DNA from: JBCCFX01 sp039029515
Lineage (GTDB): Bacteria > Planctomycetota > Phycisphaerae > Phycisphaerales > SM1A02
Reading direction: 5' to 3'
DNA length: 19,821 nt
NCBI GenBank assembly: GCA_039029515.1
Contig: JBCCFX010000053.1
Span: 1-19,821 of the forward strand
Below, piece after piece: positions 12,994 to 19,821 of the stretch; the stretch's first letter is position 1, and the number at the start of each line of letters is the position of its first letter. A program made the translations under genes and the position numbers. Under the pieces are notes generated by a model. That model was given only the letters and a program-made list of their open reading frames with translations. It was not told the DNA's origin and did no database searches.

Positions 12994-15168
12994 ATGAACA
13001 TGTGCGCGTCGGTGCTGTCGTGGTTCCGGCGGCGTGGCGGTATGGCCACGCTGGCGGTCGTCGTTCTTCTCAGCTCACCCGCCATGGCGCAGAGCGAGGG
13101 CGAAGAGCCTTTCGATCTGCTCGATAACTTCGTGCACTACGCGATCATCGGGAATGCCGATCTCACGATCGGCTACGGGCAGGCACTGCTTGATTCCGGT
13201 CTGACCGATGCCGAACTGGCGACGCTTGTCGATGACGGTTCACTCGATGAATCCCGATTCAACGAAGCGATCAGCTGGAGTCAGCGCGTTTCCGAACTCG
13301 AACCGATCGTGTCAGAGATCGCCATTCGCGTGGAACGCGGTCGGCTTGATCTCGCTCGCGACGGTGGACGCATTGCTGAAGCCATTGCAATGCTCGGCGG
13401 GAATCAGCGCCAGCGTCTGCTTGCGATGAAGCGACTCGAAGCCGCCGGTGAATACGCGGTGCCGCCGCTGCTTCAGGAACTCACCGATGGTGAAGATCAG
13501 GGCCTCAAGCCGAAGGTCGAGCAGGCGCTCGTTTCAATCGGTCGACAGGCCGTTGATCCACTGTGCGTCGCACTGAGTGAACTTGATCAGATCAATCAGC
13601 GTCGCATCTGCGACATGCTTGCGACGATTGCGTACCCGCACGCCGGACCAGCGCTGAAGTCGCTCGCGATGAGCGATGGTGTCGAACCTGCGGTCCGCCA
13701 GGCGGCCGAACGCGCGTTCAGCGCAGTTGGTGCACCGTCCAATGCATCCGAAGCAGAACTCTGGGCGCAGCTTGGTCGACGGTACTTCACCGACCCAACG
13801 TCGCTGACGGCGTATCCGACCGAACCGGTCAACAACGTGTGGGACTTCGACGCATTTGTCGGCCTCGTCGCGACGCCGGTCCCGACCGAGATCTTCGGCG
13901 AGGTGAAGGCGATGCAGTTGGCATCGAAAGCACTGTCGCTTGAGCCGTCGAATACAGATGCGCTGGCCTTGTTCGTGGCCGCCAACCTCAATCGCGAGAA
14001 CGACCTGCCGCAGGGTGAAGATGATCCTGTCTACGGTCAGCTCGCGTATTCGCCGTCGTTCTTCGCGACGGTGTTCGGCACGTCCGTTTGTCAGGACGTG
14101 TTGGGCATGGCGATCGATCGCGTTGATACACCGCTCGTGCGAGATGCCATTCAGGCGCTCAGCCAGACGACCGGCGGTTCGAATCTCTTTGGTACAGGTG
14201 CTGGCCGACAGCCGCTGCTCGAAGCGCTGACGTATCCCGATCGTCGTGTGCAGTACGAAGCGGCGCTGACGCTCGCTCGTGCATTGCCGCAAAGCCGATT
14301 TGTGGGCGATGCACAGGTCATTCCGATTCTCGCCTCTGCCGTTCGCAACGCTGGCGACTCGTACGCCATGGTGATTGCAGACGATGTCGAGAGTCGTCAG
14401 ACCTTGAGCGGCCTGTTGGGTGATGGTGAATTCACGCTCGTGGGCGTCGAGTCGAGCTATGACACGCTGCGTCCGTCGATTCAGGATTCGGTGGGCATTG
14501 ATGTGATCGTCATCCAGATGGATACGGCGCAGGAAGCCGTCGATGCCATCGACGGCCTGCGATCCAATGCCAAGACCATCGCGACGCCGGTGCTGCTTCG
14601 CTCTGCCGGCGACGACATGAGCATGCTTCGAACGCGTTACACCGATGATGCACGCGTGCTTGTCGTACCCCGCGCGGGTGCCGAAGCGTTCGATGCAGGT
14701 ATCGATCAGTTGCTGACGCGCGCTGCGGGCGGCCGGATCGGTGAAGCCGATGCCGAGGCCTACGCGATTGAAGCGTTGTCCGCGATGCGGGATGTGGCGA
14801 TCAACCGAAGCCCGGCATTCCGAATGGACAATGCTGAGCCGGCGTTGCTCGAAGCACTGGGATCCCGCGAAGGCGGCATGCGCATGCTGGTGTCTGACGT
14901 GCTCGCATTGATGTCCTCATCACGATCGCAGCAGGCGCTCTTTGATGCCGCATTGGCTGAGAATGATGAGTTCGACCAGATCGAACTGCTCGATCGCGTC
15001 GCATCGTCCGTTCGTCGATTCGGGAACCTGTCCGAACGTCGGCACGTTGAAGGCCTTGTTGATCTCATTGGATCAGCGGGTGGTGACACGGCGGAAGCTG
15101 CGGCACGCGTCCACGGTGCAATGAACGTCTTCGACAGCGAAGCGACCATGCTGGTGCCCGGCGGCTGA
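12994..15168 (+). CDS. Exported HEAT-repeat protein with a degenerate receiver-like domain
   Basis: 724 residues. Signal peptide at 1-32: basic WFRRRGGM, hydrophobic ATLAVVVLLSS, cut after AMA. Residues ~130-225 are HEAT-like repeats (RLLAMKRLEAAGEYAVPPLL; KVEQALVSIGRQAVDPLC), ~300-335 is TPR-like (AMQLASKALSLEPSNTDALAL), and further HEAT-like helices lie near 400-450 and 590-720. Between, ~454-574 follows the alpha/beta rhythm of a response-regulator receiver (SYAMVIADDVESRQTL, then IDVIVIQMDTAQ and VLVVPRAG), but the conserved Lys is missing and the phospho-Asp is doubtful. ATG 12994 is preferred over TTG 12988 and ATG 13000: GGAG lies 10 bases upstream. No enzymatic motif is seen; a periplasmic scaffold is a reasonable inference. 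Confidence 0.8.
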   Translation: MNMCASVLSWFRRRGGMATLAVVVLLSSPAMAQSEGEEPFDLLDNFVHYAIIGNADLTIGYGQALLDSGLTDAELATLVDDGSLDESRFNEAISWSQRVSELEPIVSEIAIRVERGRLDLARDGGRIAEAIAMLGGNQRQRLLAMKRLEAAGEYAVPPLLQELTDGEDQGLKPKVEQALVSIGRQAVDPLCVALSELDQINQRRICDMLATIAYPHAGPALKSLAMSDGVEPAVRQAAERAFSAVGAPSNASEAELWAQLGRRYFTDPTSLTAYPTEPVNNVWDFDAFVGLVATPVPTEIFGEVKAMQLASKALSLEPSNTDALALFVAANLNRENDLPQGEDDPVYGQLAYSPSFFATVFGTSVCQDVLGMAIDRVDTPLVRDAIQALSQTTGGSNLFGTGAGRQPLLEALTYPDRRVQYEAALTLARALPQSRFVGDAQVIPILASAVRNAGDSYAMVIADDVESRQTLSGLLGDGEFTLVGVESSYDTLRPSIQDSVGIDVIVIQMDTAQEAVDAIDGLRSNAKTIATPVLLRSAGDDMSMLRTRYTDDARVLVVPRAGAEAFDAGIDQLLTRAAGGRIGEADAEAYAIEALSAMRDVAINRSPAFRMDNAEPALLEALGSREGGMRMLVSDVLALMSSSRSQQALFDAALAENDEFDQIELLDRVASSVRRFGNLSERRHVEGLVDLIGSAGGDTAEAAARVHGAMNVFDSEATMLVPGG

Positions 15169-15221
15169 ATCGACCCGTTGACCGGTATCGTCACGTTCGA
15201 CTCGGAAGCATATTGATAGCG

Positions 15222-15250
15222 TTGCCGGTGATTGGGCAGTGTGCTACGCT
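15222..15250 (+). promoter_or_regulatory. Promoter of tRNA-Thr
   Basis: TTGCCG (15222-15227), a 17-base spacer, and TACGCT (15245-15250) preceded by TGC, which makes an extended -10. Transcription would begin ~7 bases downstream, about 18 bases before the tRNA. Confidence 0.5.
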
Positions 15251-15274
15251 TGTCGGCTCGGAAATCCGAATCAC

Positions 15275-15347
15275 GCCACCATAGCTCAGTTGGTAGAGCG
15301 AAGCTTTCGTAAAGCTTAGGTCACCGGTTCGAGTCCGGTTGGTGGCT
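15275..15347 (+). tRNA. tRNA-Thr (anticodon CGU, reads ACG)
   Basis: A complete cloverleaf. Acceptor GCCACCA (15275-15281) pairs with TGGTGGC (15340-15346), and the discriminator is T15347. The D stem is GCTC/GAGC with loop AGTTGGTA. The anticodon stem AAGCT/AGCTT encloses TTCGTAA, with CGT at 15308-15310. The variable loop is AGGTC. The T stem ACCGG/CCGGT encloses TTCGAGT. CCA is not encoded and must be added. It has its own promoter and terminator, so it is a single-gene transcription unit. Confidence 0.95.
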
Positions 15348-15354
15348 CTCTTCT

Positions 15355-15385
15355 AACCCTCACCTCGCGTGGGGGTTATTTGTTT
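15355..15385 (+). terminator. Intrinsic terminator of the tRNA-Thr transcript
   Basis: Stem AACCCTCAC (15355-15363) pairs with GTGGGGGTT (15369-15377), with one T-G wobble and loop CTCGC, followed by ATTTGTTT. It starts 8 bases after the tRNA. The minus strand has no T-run after the hairpin, so it works in one direction only. Confidence 0.8.
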
Positions 15386-15570
15386 GAGCAATAGCGTGAG
15401 CGCCAATGAGGCAGCATGAGGGTCAAAGCGCAAGGGGCAGAACGCCAGCTGACAAACAAAGCGACATCTCATGGTGCGATGCCGCCTCGTCTGGTCGGCT
15501 GACGGAACACGTCGTGGAGGCTGACGAGCCGTCTTCGGGAGTTGGAGGAATCTCCACGTTGTGGCTCGAG

Positions 15571-16512
15571 TCAGCGACGTCGCGTCGGCCGATGACTCGG
15601 TCGCATAGGTGGCGATGCGCCGCCGCCGCCGCCGTGTCGAAAACTGCGGTCCGGCGTTCCGCGGAAGCACCGCGGCAGAAATGGGAATGCATCCGTCGCC
15701 ATGTAGTAATACGTGCCGTCGGGATACTCTGGCGTCACGCCAAACCGCCCGTTGCATTCGTCGAGGTCACCGGTGTCCTTGAGGTACGTCCAATCCTGGA
15801 CGAACGTTCCGTCGTATGCCCCACCTGGACCCGTAGCGCCGTCGGGTCGCGTACCGGCTTTCAATGCGTATGACGAACGCATCTTCGTGAGCGGACTGGA
15901 GGCGTCCATTGGATCCCGATGTGCGTACTCCGCGTAGATCGGGAATCCATCTGCGGCATAGCCGATCAGGATCATCGCGGCGGGTAGTGCATCGCCGCGC
16001 GCGTGTGGTGAAGCCTCAATGATGCCCGTCGGAAGACCGTGGTAGTGATACGTCCCCGTCGGTTGGACGTGCGCATGATGATCATCGAGGCCGAGGTCAA
16101 TGTGACCGGATAACGCTTCGTAATTCCAGCCTGATGATCGATCATGCGTCCGCCCGTTGGAACTCCACCACTCCGCGGTTCCGGGATCAAAAGGAACACC
16201 ATTGAGCGCCACGCCGATCGGCCCTCGCATCGGCGTCACTTCTTTCCGCGCGACCGGATTGGCAGGCATTCGAAACTCGTGCGACTGAACGCTGACCGCG
16301 TTCGGATTGCCTTGCCGCGGAAAATCGCCAGGTTCATGATCCGGGATACCGTTGGACCGAATGATCCGCGTCTCGCCGTCGATCTGCATCGTCACGCGAG
16401 AGTTCGGCCGAGACTCATGTGTCGGATCACCGTGATGATTTCCATGATGCGGCAATGCATGTGCAGATCCCACGATGAGCACCAGCAGCACGAGCGTGAT
16501 CATGCGTTCCAT
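15571..16512 (-). CDS. Exported YHYH-domain protein
   Basis: 313 residues. Signal peptide MERMITLVLLVLIVGSAHA, then a His-rich mature start LPHHGNHHGDPTHES. The core matches the YHYH family: PIGVALNGVPFDPGTAEWW, LDDHHAHVQPTGTYHYHGLP, DGFPIYAEY and a CNGRFGVTPEYPDGTYYY segment. The family is named for the YHYH tetrapeptide; its biochemical role is not established to my knowledge, though clustered His suggest metal binding. The last ~25 residues are Gly/Pro/Arg-rich low complexity. ATG 16512 is used; ATG 16503 (MITLVLL) is a possible alternative. It lies 45 bases downstream of the heme peroxidase gene on the same strand and is probably co-transcribed with it. No clear terminator was found after it. 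Confidence 0.85.
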   Translation of the reverse strand: MERMITLVLLVLIVGSAHALPHHGNHHGDPTHESRPNSRVTMQIDGETRIIRSNGIPDHEPGDFPRQGNPNAVSVQSHEFRMPANPVARKEVTPMRGPIGVALNGVPFDPGTAEWWSSNGRTHDRSSGWNYEALSGHIDLGLDDHHAHVQPTGTYHYHGLPTGIIEASPHARGDALPAAMILIGYAADGFPIYAEYAHRDPMDASSPLTKMRSSYALKAGTRPDGATGPGGAYDGTFVQDWTYLKDTGDLDECNGRFGVTPEYPDGTYYYMATDAFPFLPRCFRGTPDRSFRHGGGGGASPPMRPSHRPTRRR

Positions 16513-16557
16513 ATGTGGATTTCCATTCGTCAAACGAGAGACGTATCAGCGTGAACG

Positions 16558-18441
16558 TCAGTTGCCAGGTTCAAGCACGCACGGTCCGAACGCATTGATG
16601 ATCGCAAGGAGATCATCGATGTTGACGACGTCATTACCGGTGACATCTTCCGGACAGTCGTCGCATGGTCCGAACGCGTTAATTGCGGCGAGCAAGTCAT
16701 CGATGTTGATAACGCCGTTCTTCGTCACGTCTTCTTCGCACACGATCGCCATGACGAAGACGTCATCCTGTATCTCGCTGCCGATATCAGTATTCAGTCG
16801 AATGATCTCTGCCAGCGTCAACGCATTGACTTCATCGATGAGTGGCGGCGGGAGATAGGATTCGTACCAGAAGCGATCGCCGTCTCGAAGGCGGATGAAC
16901 TGATCTCGGAGAACTCGATACAGCGTCTCGCCGACAAATGCATTGGGGCGATGCGGTTCGCAGAGCATGCCGACCCACGCGTCGACTTCACCTGCATGGG
17001 CGTACGCGGCCGCGAGTCGAGATTGCACCGCAGGATCTGGCGAGATCTGCGAGAACGTCATGGCCGGTGGTCGACCGACAAACATCCGCACATTGTTGTA
17101 GCTCGGTAGTCCATGATCCCGACCACGCTGAATATTCAATGATGGAAGATCAAAGCCGCCGCGACCAGGTTCGCCGAACAGGAAGTTGCGGACGTCATCC
17201 ACAACGAAGTTGTCAACATTCTGAGCGCGTTGTGCGGCAAGGCCGCGCAAGACCGGTTCGATACCCTCAAGACTGATCTCATCCGGATTGAAGAAGGCTG
17301 AAGCAAGGTCAAGGTGGCCATCGTTGATCGGATCGCCATAGGCGTCCAATCGGAGAATTTCGGATGAGAGCATCGTATGGCCAACTCGGTAGGCGGCAGT
17401 CGCAAACACATTCGCAATGCTTGCGTTCACCTGCGGTCGATAGCCCTGGTAGGGCGGGATCGCATGTGCCCCAAGAAGACGTGGCAGAAATTCGTTGTAG
17501 GTAATCGCCTGCATTTCGGCGCCGACGATTGCGCGAGCTCGCTCGTAAATTGCGTCGCCATCAAGATGAGGCTGCTGTAGTGCGATCTGGTCGGCAAGAC
17601 GATTGTGTTCCCGGACAAAGAGCGTGTGCATGGCCGTAAGTCCGACCTGCTCATTCGCTCGGATGTCGCCGGCAACGAAGAAAGTCGGAATGAGCGAACT
17701 TGGTGCGTTCTCGAGCGCATCCGTATTGAATGGGAGCAAGTCGTTTGTACTGGTCTTGAGTCGTCCGGTGCCGTCGTGCGTGCGCAACGCTTCAGCGCGC
17801 TCGATCTCGGAACCGTAGACATTGGATGCGTCGATATATGATGTGATGTTGTTGATCTGCTGCCGAAGCCCGTGAACCATGTCGTATGCGGACCGGTCAA
17901 GAGGGATCGTGACGATTCCGGTACTGTCGGGATCGAACCACGGATCGCCGGTCGGAACCGCAATGTCAAATGGCTCGCTGGGATCGGCAATCGGCGTCTC
18001 GTCGATATCATGATCGAGAAACTGGCCCCATTGCCAGACGTAATCCGTGAGGTTCATCGAATTAGGGCGATCATTCACCTGATCAATGATGATCGTGCTG
18101 ATCGCACGTGGGGATGGTCGACCCGGTGCAGCGGGCGCCGATGTCCCGTCGGCGTACGCCGCGGGCATCAGGCGAAGAAGATTCGTCCCAGTTGATCCCC
18201 ATAACGGGTTCTGCAGGTTATTAAACGTGCCGTCAATGGTGCGAAACTCTTGCGGGAATTGCGCAGGACCGCCCATCGTCGGGGGGACGATCGACGTATC
18301 GCTTGGTCGTTGCGGCGGGCGCTGGACGGGTGAACGTTCCTGCCCGGGCGACGGTGGGGTGTTGTGAGCCAAAGCCGTGGCGCTTCCCATGGCGGCGCTG
18401 ATGGATACGGCCAGAACTGTGAACGGTAAAGACGTGGTCAT
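16558..18441 (-). CDS. Exported animal-type heme peroxidase with two C-terminal dockerin-like repeats
   Basis: 627 residues. Signal peptide MTTSLPFTVLAVSISAAMGS with a cut near ALA, then a Pro-rich linker. The peroxidase domain belongs to the peroxidase-cyclooxygenase (animal heme peroxidase) superfamily. Distal WGQFLDHDID gives Q140, D143 (heme ester) and H144; DIRANEQ gives R261 and E264 (second heme ester) with Gln rather than the Met of myeloperoxidase; GHTMLSSEILRLD gives proximal H355; LNIQRGRDHGLPSYN follows. All key residues are present, so it should be active with peroxide. Residues ~571-593 and ~599-621 are two dockerin-like calcium repeats (DVTKNGVINIDDLL; DVTGNDVVNIDDLL). ATG 18441 has a strong GGGAGGA 6 bases upstream. 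It is divergent from an ECF sigma gene and followed by the YHYH gene. Confidence 0.93.
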   Translation of the reverse strand: MTTSLPFTVLAVSISAAMGSATALAHNTPPSPGQERSPVQRPPQRPSDTSIVPPTMGGPAQFPQEFRTIDGTFNNLQNPLWGSTGTNLLRLMPAAYADGTSAPAAPGRPSPRAISTIIIDQVNDRPNSMNLTDYVWQWGQFLDHDIDETPIADPSEPFDIAVPTGDPWFDPDSTGIVTIPLDRSAYDMVHGLRQQINNITSYIDASNVYGSEIERAEALRTHDGTGRLKTSTNDLLPFNTDALENAPSSLIPTFFVAGDIRANEQVGLTAMHTLFVREHNRLADQIALQQPHLDGDAIYERARAIVGAEMQAITYNEFLPRLLGAHAIPPYQGYRPQVNASIANVFATAAYRVGHTMLSSEILRLDAYGDPINDGHLDLASAFFNPDEISLEGIEPVLRGLAAQRAQNVDNFVVDDVRNFLFGEPGRGGFDLPSLNIQRGRDHGLPSYNNVRMFVGRPPAMTFSQISPDPAVQSRLAAAYAHAGEVDAWVGMLCEPHRPNAFVGETLYRVLRDQFIRLRDGDRFWYESYLPPPLIDEVNALTLAEIIRLNTDIGSEIQDDVFVMAIVCEEDVTKNGVINIDDLLAAINAFGPCDDCPEDVTGNDVVNIDDLLAIINAFGPCVLEPGN

Positions 18442-18447
18442 GGTGCA

Positions 18448-18454
18448 TCCTCCC
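18448..18454 (-). promoter_or_regulatory. Strong ribosome binding site of the heme peroxidase
   Basis: Reads GGGAGGA on the minus strand, 6 bases before ATG 18441. It decides the start in a frame that is open upstream to 18513. Confidence 0.8.
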
Positions 18455-18520
18455 TTGAAGCTCATGACATGAAGCGATGAAAGCGAGCCTCCGAGGATGA
18501 GTTGTCGTTGCACGGACGCG

Positions 18521-18590
18521 CGGGGACATCGTCATCGCGAAAATCGCGATGGAAAAAAATTTGTGAAATCCAAGCGATAGGATGTCCCCG
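18521..18590. repeat. Nested inverted repeats in the peroxidase/sigma divergent region
   Basis: Outer arms CGGGGACATC (18521-18530) and GATGTCCCCG (18581-18590) are perfect inverted copies 50 bases apart. Inside lies the 19-base hairpin CATCGCGAAAATCGCGATG (18533-18551), followed by an A-rich tract. The tract is on the wrong side for a terminator on either strand. It could be an operator or a structured leader RNA for either divergent gene. Confidence 0.65.
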
Positions 18591-18634
18591 GATCTCGATA
18601 CCACACCAATACCCGTGGACGACCGTCCATAGGC

Positions 18635-18640
18635 AAGGAG
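18635..18640 (+). promoter_or_regulatory. Ribosome binding site of the ECF sigma gene
   Basis: AAGGAG, 9 bases before the GTG at 18650. It supports GTG as the start codon. Confidence 0.7.
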
Positions 18641-18649
18641 ACATCGGCC

Positions 18650-19183
18650 GTGCACCGATCCACGTCGGGACATGACATCTTCGAGATTCTCGTCCGCGAG
18701 CATGCTGACATGCTGGTGGCGTATCTTCGAAGCCTGGTCTCCGATACGGCGAGCGTCGACGATCTGTTCCAGGAAACCATGCTCACGGCGTGGCGTCGAC
18801 TCGATGATTACGACCGTTCTCGACCGTTTGGTCCATGGCTTCGCGGAATCGCGCGGAATCTTTCCTTGGCGCACTTTCGTCAGCGTTCGACACTTCCCGC
18901 GTGGTGTACGATTTCAGTTCTGGAGTCAATCGAGGCATCATTTGATGCACTCCAGCGTAGTCCGGGAGACTCATTTCGAGATCGTGTGGATTCACTCCTG
19001 ACGTGTATCCAGCGTCTGTCCGAACGGCTGCGAGTCGTGATCGAAATGATCTATGGTCGACAACTCGCTCTTGCGCACATCGCTGAAGCCCTCGGCGAGA
19101 ATGAAGAAGCGATCAAAAAGCGGGCGCAGCGCGCACGACATCTGTTACACGACTGCATGCTTCAGTCGGACAGCACGTCATGA
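18650..19183 (+). CDS. ECF-type RNA polymerase sigma factor
   Basis: A 177-residue sigma-70 family protein with only regions 2 and 4. Region 2 spans ~10-80 (REHADMLVAYLRSLVSDTAS, VDDLFQETMLTAWRRLDDYD, then PFGPWLRGIARNLSLAHFRQ). Region 4 spans ~112-172 (CIQRLSERLRVVIEMIYGRQ, the AHIAEALGENEEAIKKRAQR helix-turn-helix). The DLFQETMLTAWRR and RPFGPWLRGIARN wording resembles the planctomycete/verrucomicrobial ECF group. The start is GTG 18650 behind AAGGAG. The stop overlaps the next gene as ATGA, so the two are translationally coupled, the usual layout for a sigma factor and its anti-sigma. It is divergent from the heme peroxidase gene across ~208 bases with nested inverted repeats. Confidence 0.92.
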   Translation: MHRSTSGHDIFEILVREHADMLVAYLRSLVSDTASVDDLFQETMLTAWRRLDDYDRSRPFGPWLRGIARNLSLAHFRQRSTLPAWCTISVLESIEASFDALQRSPGDSFRDRVDSLLTCIQRLSERLRVVIEMIYGRQLALAHIAEALGENEEAIKKRAQRARHLLHDCMLQSDSTS

Positions 19184-19821
19184 CTGATGAGTGTAAAAAT
19201 ATGCATGACGCGCCTCATGACGACGAGTCCTCGACGACGGGGCGCGATCGATTTGTACACGGTGTGCTCACGTTCATGCATCGTGATTCGACAGCGGTTC
19301 AATCGAAACGCATCGACGCAGTCATGGCCGCACTGGACGATGAAGGTCCACTTGTGTTGACGGTGATACCGCGTCGACGATGGATGCCTCTCGCAGCATT
19401 GGTGTCGGTGTTGATCATCGGGGCAGTGTTCATCGCCATGCCGAGCACTCAGCCCGCGTATGCGGTCATCGCATCGGCGATCGAAGCATCATCCACGGCA
19501 CCAGACCGCCGCTATTCGATATCAGTTGAAAAGACTCGGAATGGCGAGGCAGTATTTGAGACCATCGGGCAGATGGACCTTCGAGGCACATTCATGCGCC
19601 TGGAGATTCTGTCGCCCGAAGGGCATGCGGTGGTCGTCGGACGCGATGCGATGGGAGACTGGGTCATACGTCGCGACGGTTTGGTCGATCGGTATGCACC
19701 TGAACGCGCGCGGCCGAAGTGGCTCAATATGGGCGAAAACACAGTGCTCACGGATTCGGTCGATGCACTGCTGAAGTCGTTGCCGGAAACGTTTGATCTG
19801 CACGATGCCAGCGGAGCGTCA
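19180..19821 (+). CDS. Anti-sigma-like single-span membrane protein, cut by the window end
   Basis: 214 codons are visible and the frame is still open at the window edge. It starts at ATG 19180, overlapping the sigma stop by ATGA. Residues 1-67 are cytoplasmic, acidic at first then basic (IPRRRW). One membrane helix lies at ~69-87 (MPLAALVSVLIIGAVFIAM). The rest is exported, with beta-like segments (YSISVEKTRNGEAVFETIG, FMRLEILSPEGHAVVVGRD, DWVIRRDGLVDRY) that recall the LolA/RseB-like fold, though this is only an impression. No zinc-binding HxxxCxxC anti-sigma motif is seen in the N-terminal part. Position, topology and coupling argue for an anti-sigma factor; the C-terminus is missing. Confidence 0.7.
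   Translation, partial: MTDECKNMHDAPHDDESSTTGRDRFVHGVLTFMHRDSTAVQSKRIDAVMAALDDEGPLVLTVIPRRRWMPLAALVSVLIIGAVFIAMPSTQPAYAVIASAIEASSTAPDRRYSISVEKTRNGEAVFETIGQMDLRGTFMRLEILSPEGHAVVVGRDAMGDWVIRRDGLVDRYAPERARPKWLNMGENTVLTDSVDALLKSLPETFDLHDASGAS

Noticed and set aside
13534..14292. 252-residue open frame on the minus strand
   Set aside because: Shadow of the HEAT-repeat gene; Arg/Cys/His-rich with no fold signature or ribosome binding site.
11550..16740. Repeated DNA TCAATGTTGACGAC / TCGATGTTGACGAC as a possible dispersed repeat
   Set aside because: All copies lie in the coding sequence of the dockerin-like repeats (reverse complement of VNIDD codons), so they reflect protein repeat conservation, not an element.
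18533..18560. Intrinsic terminator in the peroxidase/sigma gap
   Set aside because: The hairpin is followed by A residues on the plus strand and preceded by T residues on the minus strand, so neither strand has the required T-tract after the stem.

Overview
The window reads as a high-GC planctomycete chromosome fragment, most likely a Phycisphaerae-type organism. The supporting signs are exported proteins ending in paired dockerin-like repeats with no cellulosome genes, a prepilin carrying the C-terminal H-X9-DG motif common in planctomycetes, a planctomycete-style ECF sigma factor followed by a membrane partner, and GTAGGGCGG-headed palindromes between genes. This taxonomic placement is inference from gene style; there is no rRNA gene to confirm it.

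Layout. Positions 1-347 hold the start of an AhpD-like gene whose similarity ends abruptly near 135; the first ~134 bases look foreign or chimeric. A threonine aldolase (407-1462, +) and a DNA-binding/receiver regulator (1692-2276, +) with a strong terminator follow. A secreted protein of unknown function (2494-3570, -) lies between two clusters of palindromic repeats. Next come a pore-less voltage-sensor-like membrane protein, glutamine-dependent NAD+ synthetase and an endonuclease-type MutL (3863-8262, +). MutL meets, with zero spacing, a six-gene minus-strand operon (12448 to 8263): dockerin protein, prepilin, BFD-type ferredoxin, serine-less alpha/beta hydrolase, MoeA and MoaD. It is tightly packed and has ATGA or GTGA stop/start overlaps at three junctions. 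A 545-base divergent region leads to a 724-residue exported HEAT-repeat protein, then tRNA-Thr(CGU) with its own promoter and terminator. The end of the window has an exported YHYH protein and an animal-type heme peroxidase with dockerin repeats (minus strand), divergent from an ECF sigma factor coupled to a partial anti-sigma-like protein (plus strand).

How the genes work together. MoeA and MoaD belong to molybdenum cofactor synthesis, and the 2Fe-2S protein is a plausible companion. The exported dockerin proteins, prepilin, HEAT protein, YHYH protein and peroxidase suggest much cell-envelope biology. Divergence of the peroxidase/YHYH pair from the sigma/anti-sigma pair, around a nested inverted repeat, makes a regulatory link plausible but unproven.

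The most unusual regulatory signal is that four genes (threonine aldolase, voltage-sensor protein, NAD+ synthetase, MutL) have a TAGAAT- or TATCAT-type -10 box only 6-8 bases before the start codon and no Shine-Dalgarno, as expected for leaderless mRNAs. Several other genes, mainly those for exported proteins and regulators, have ordinary ribosome binding sites. I saw no CRISPR array, insertion sequence, phage module or recognisable defence system.
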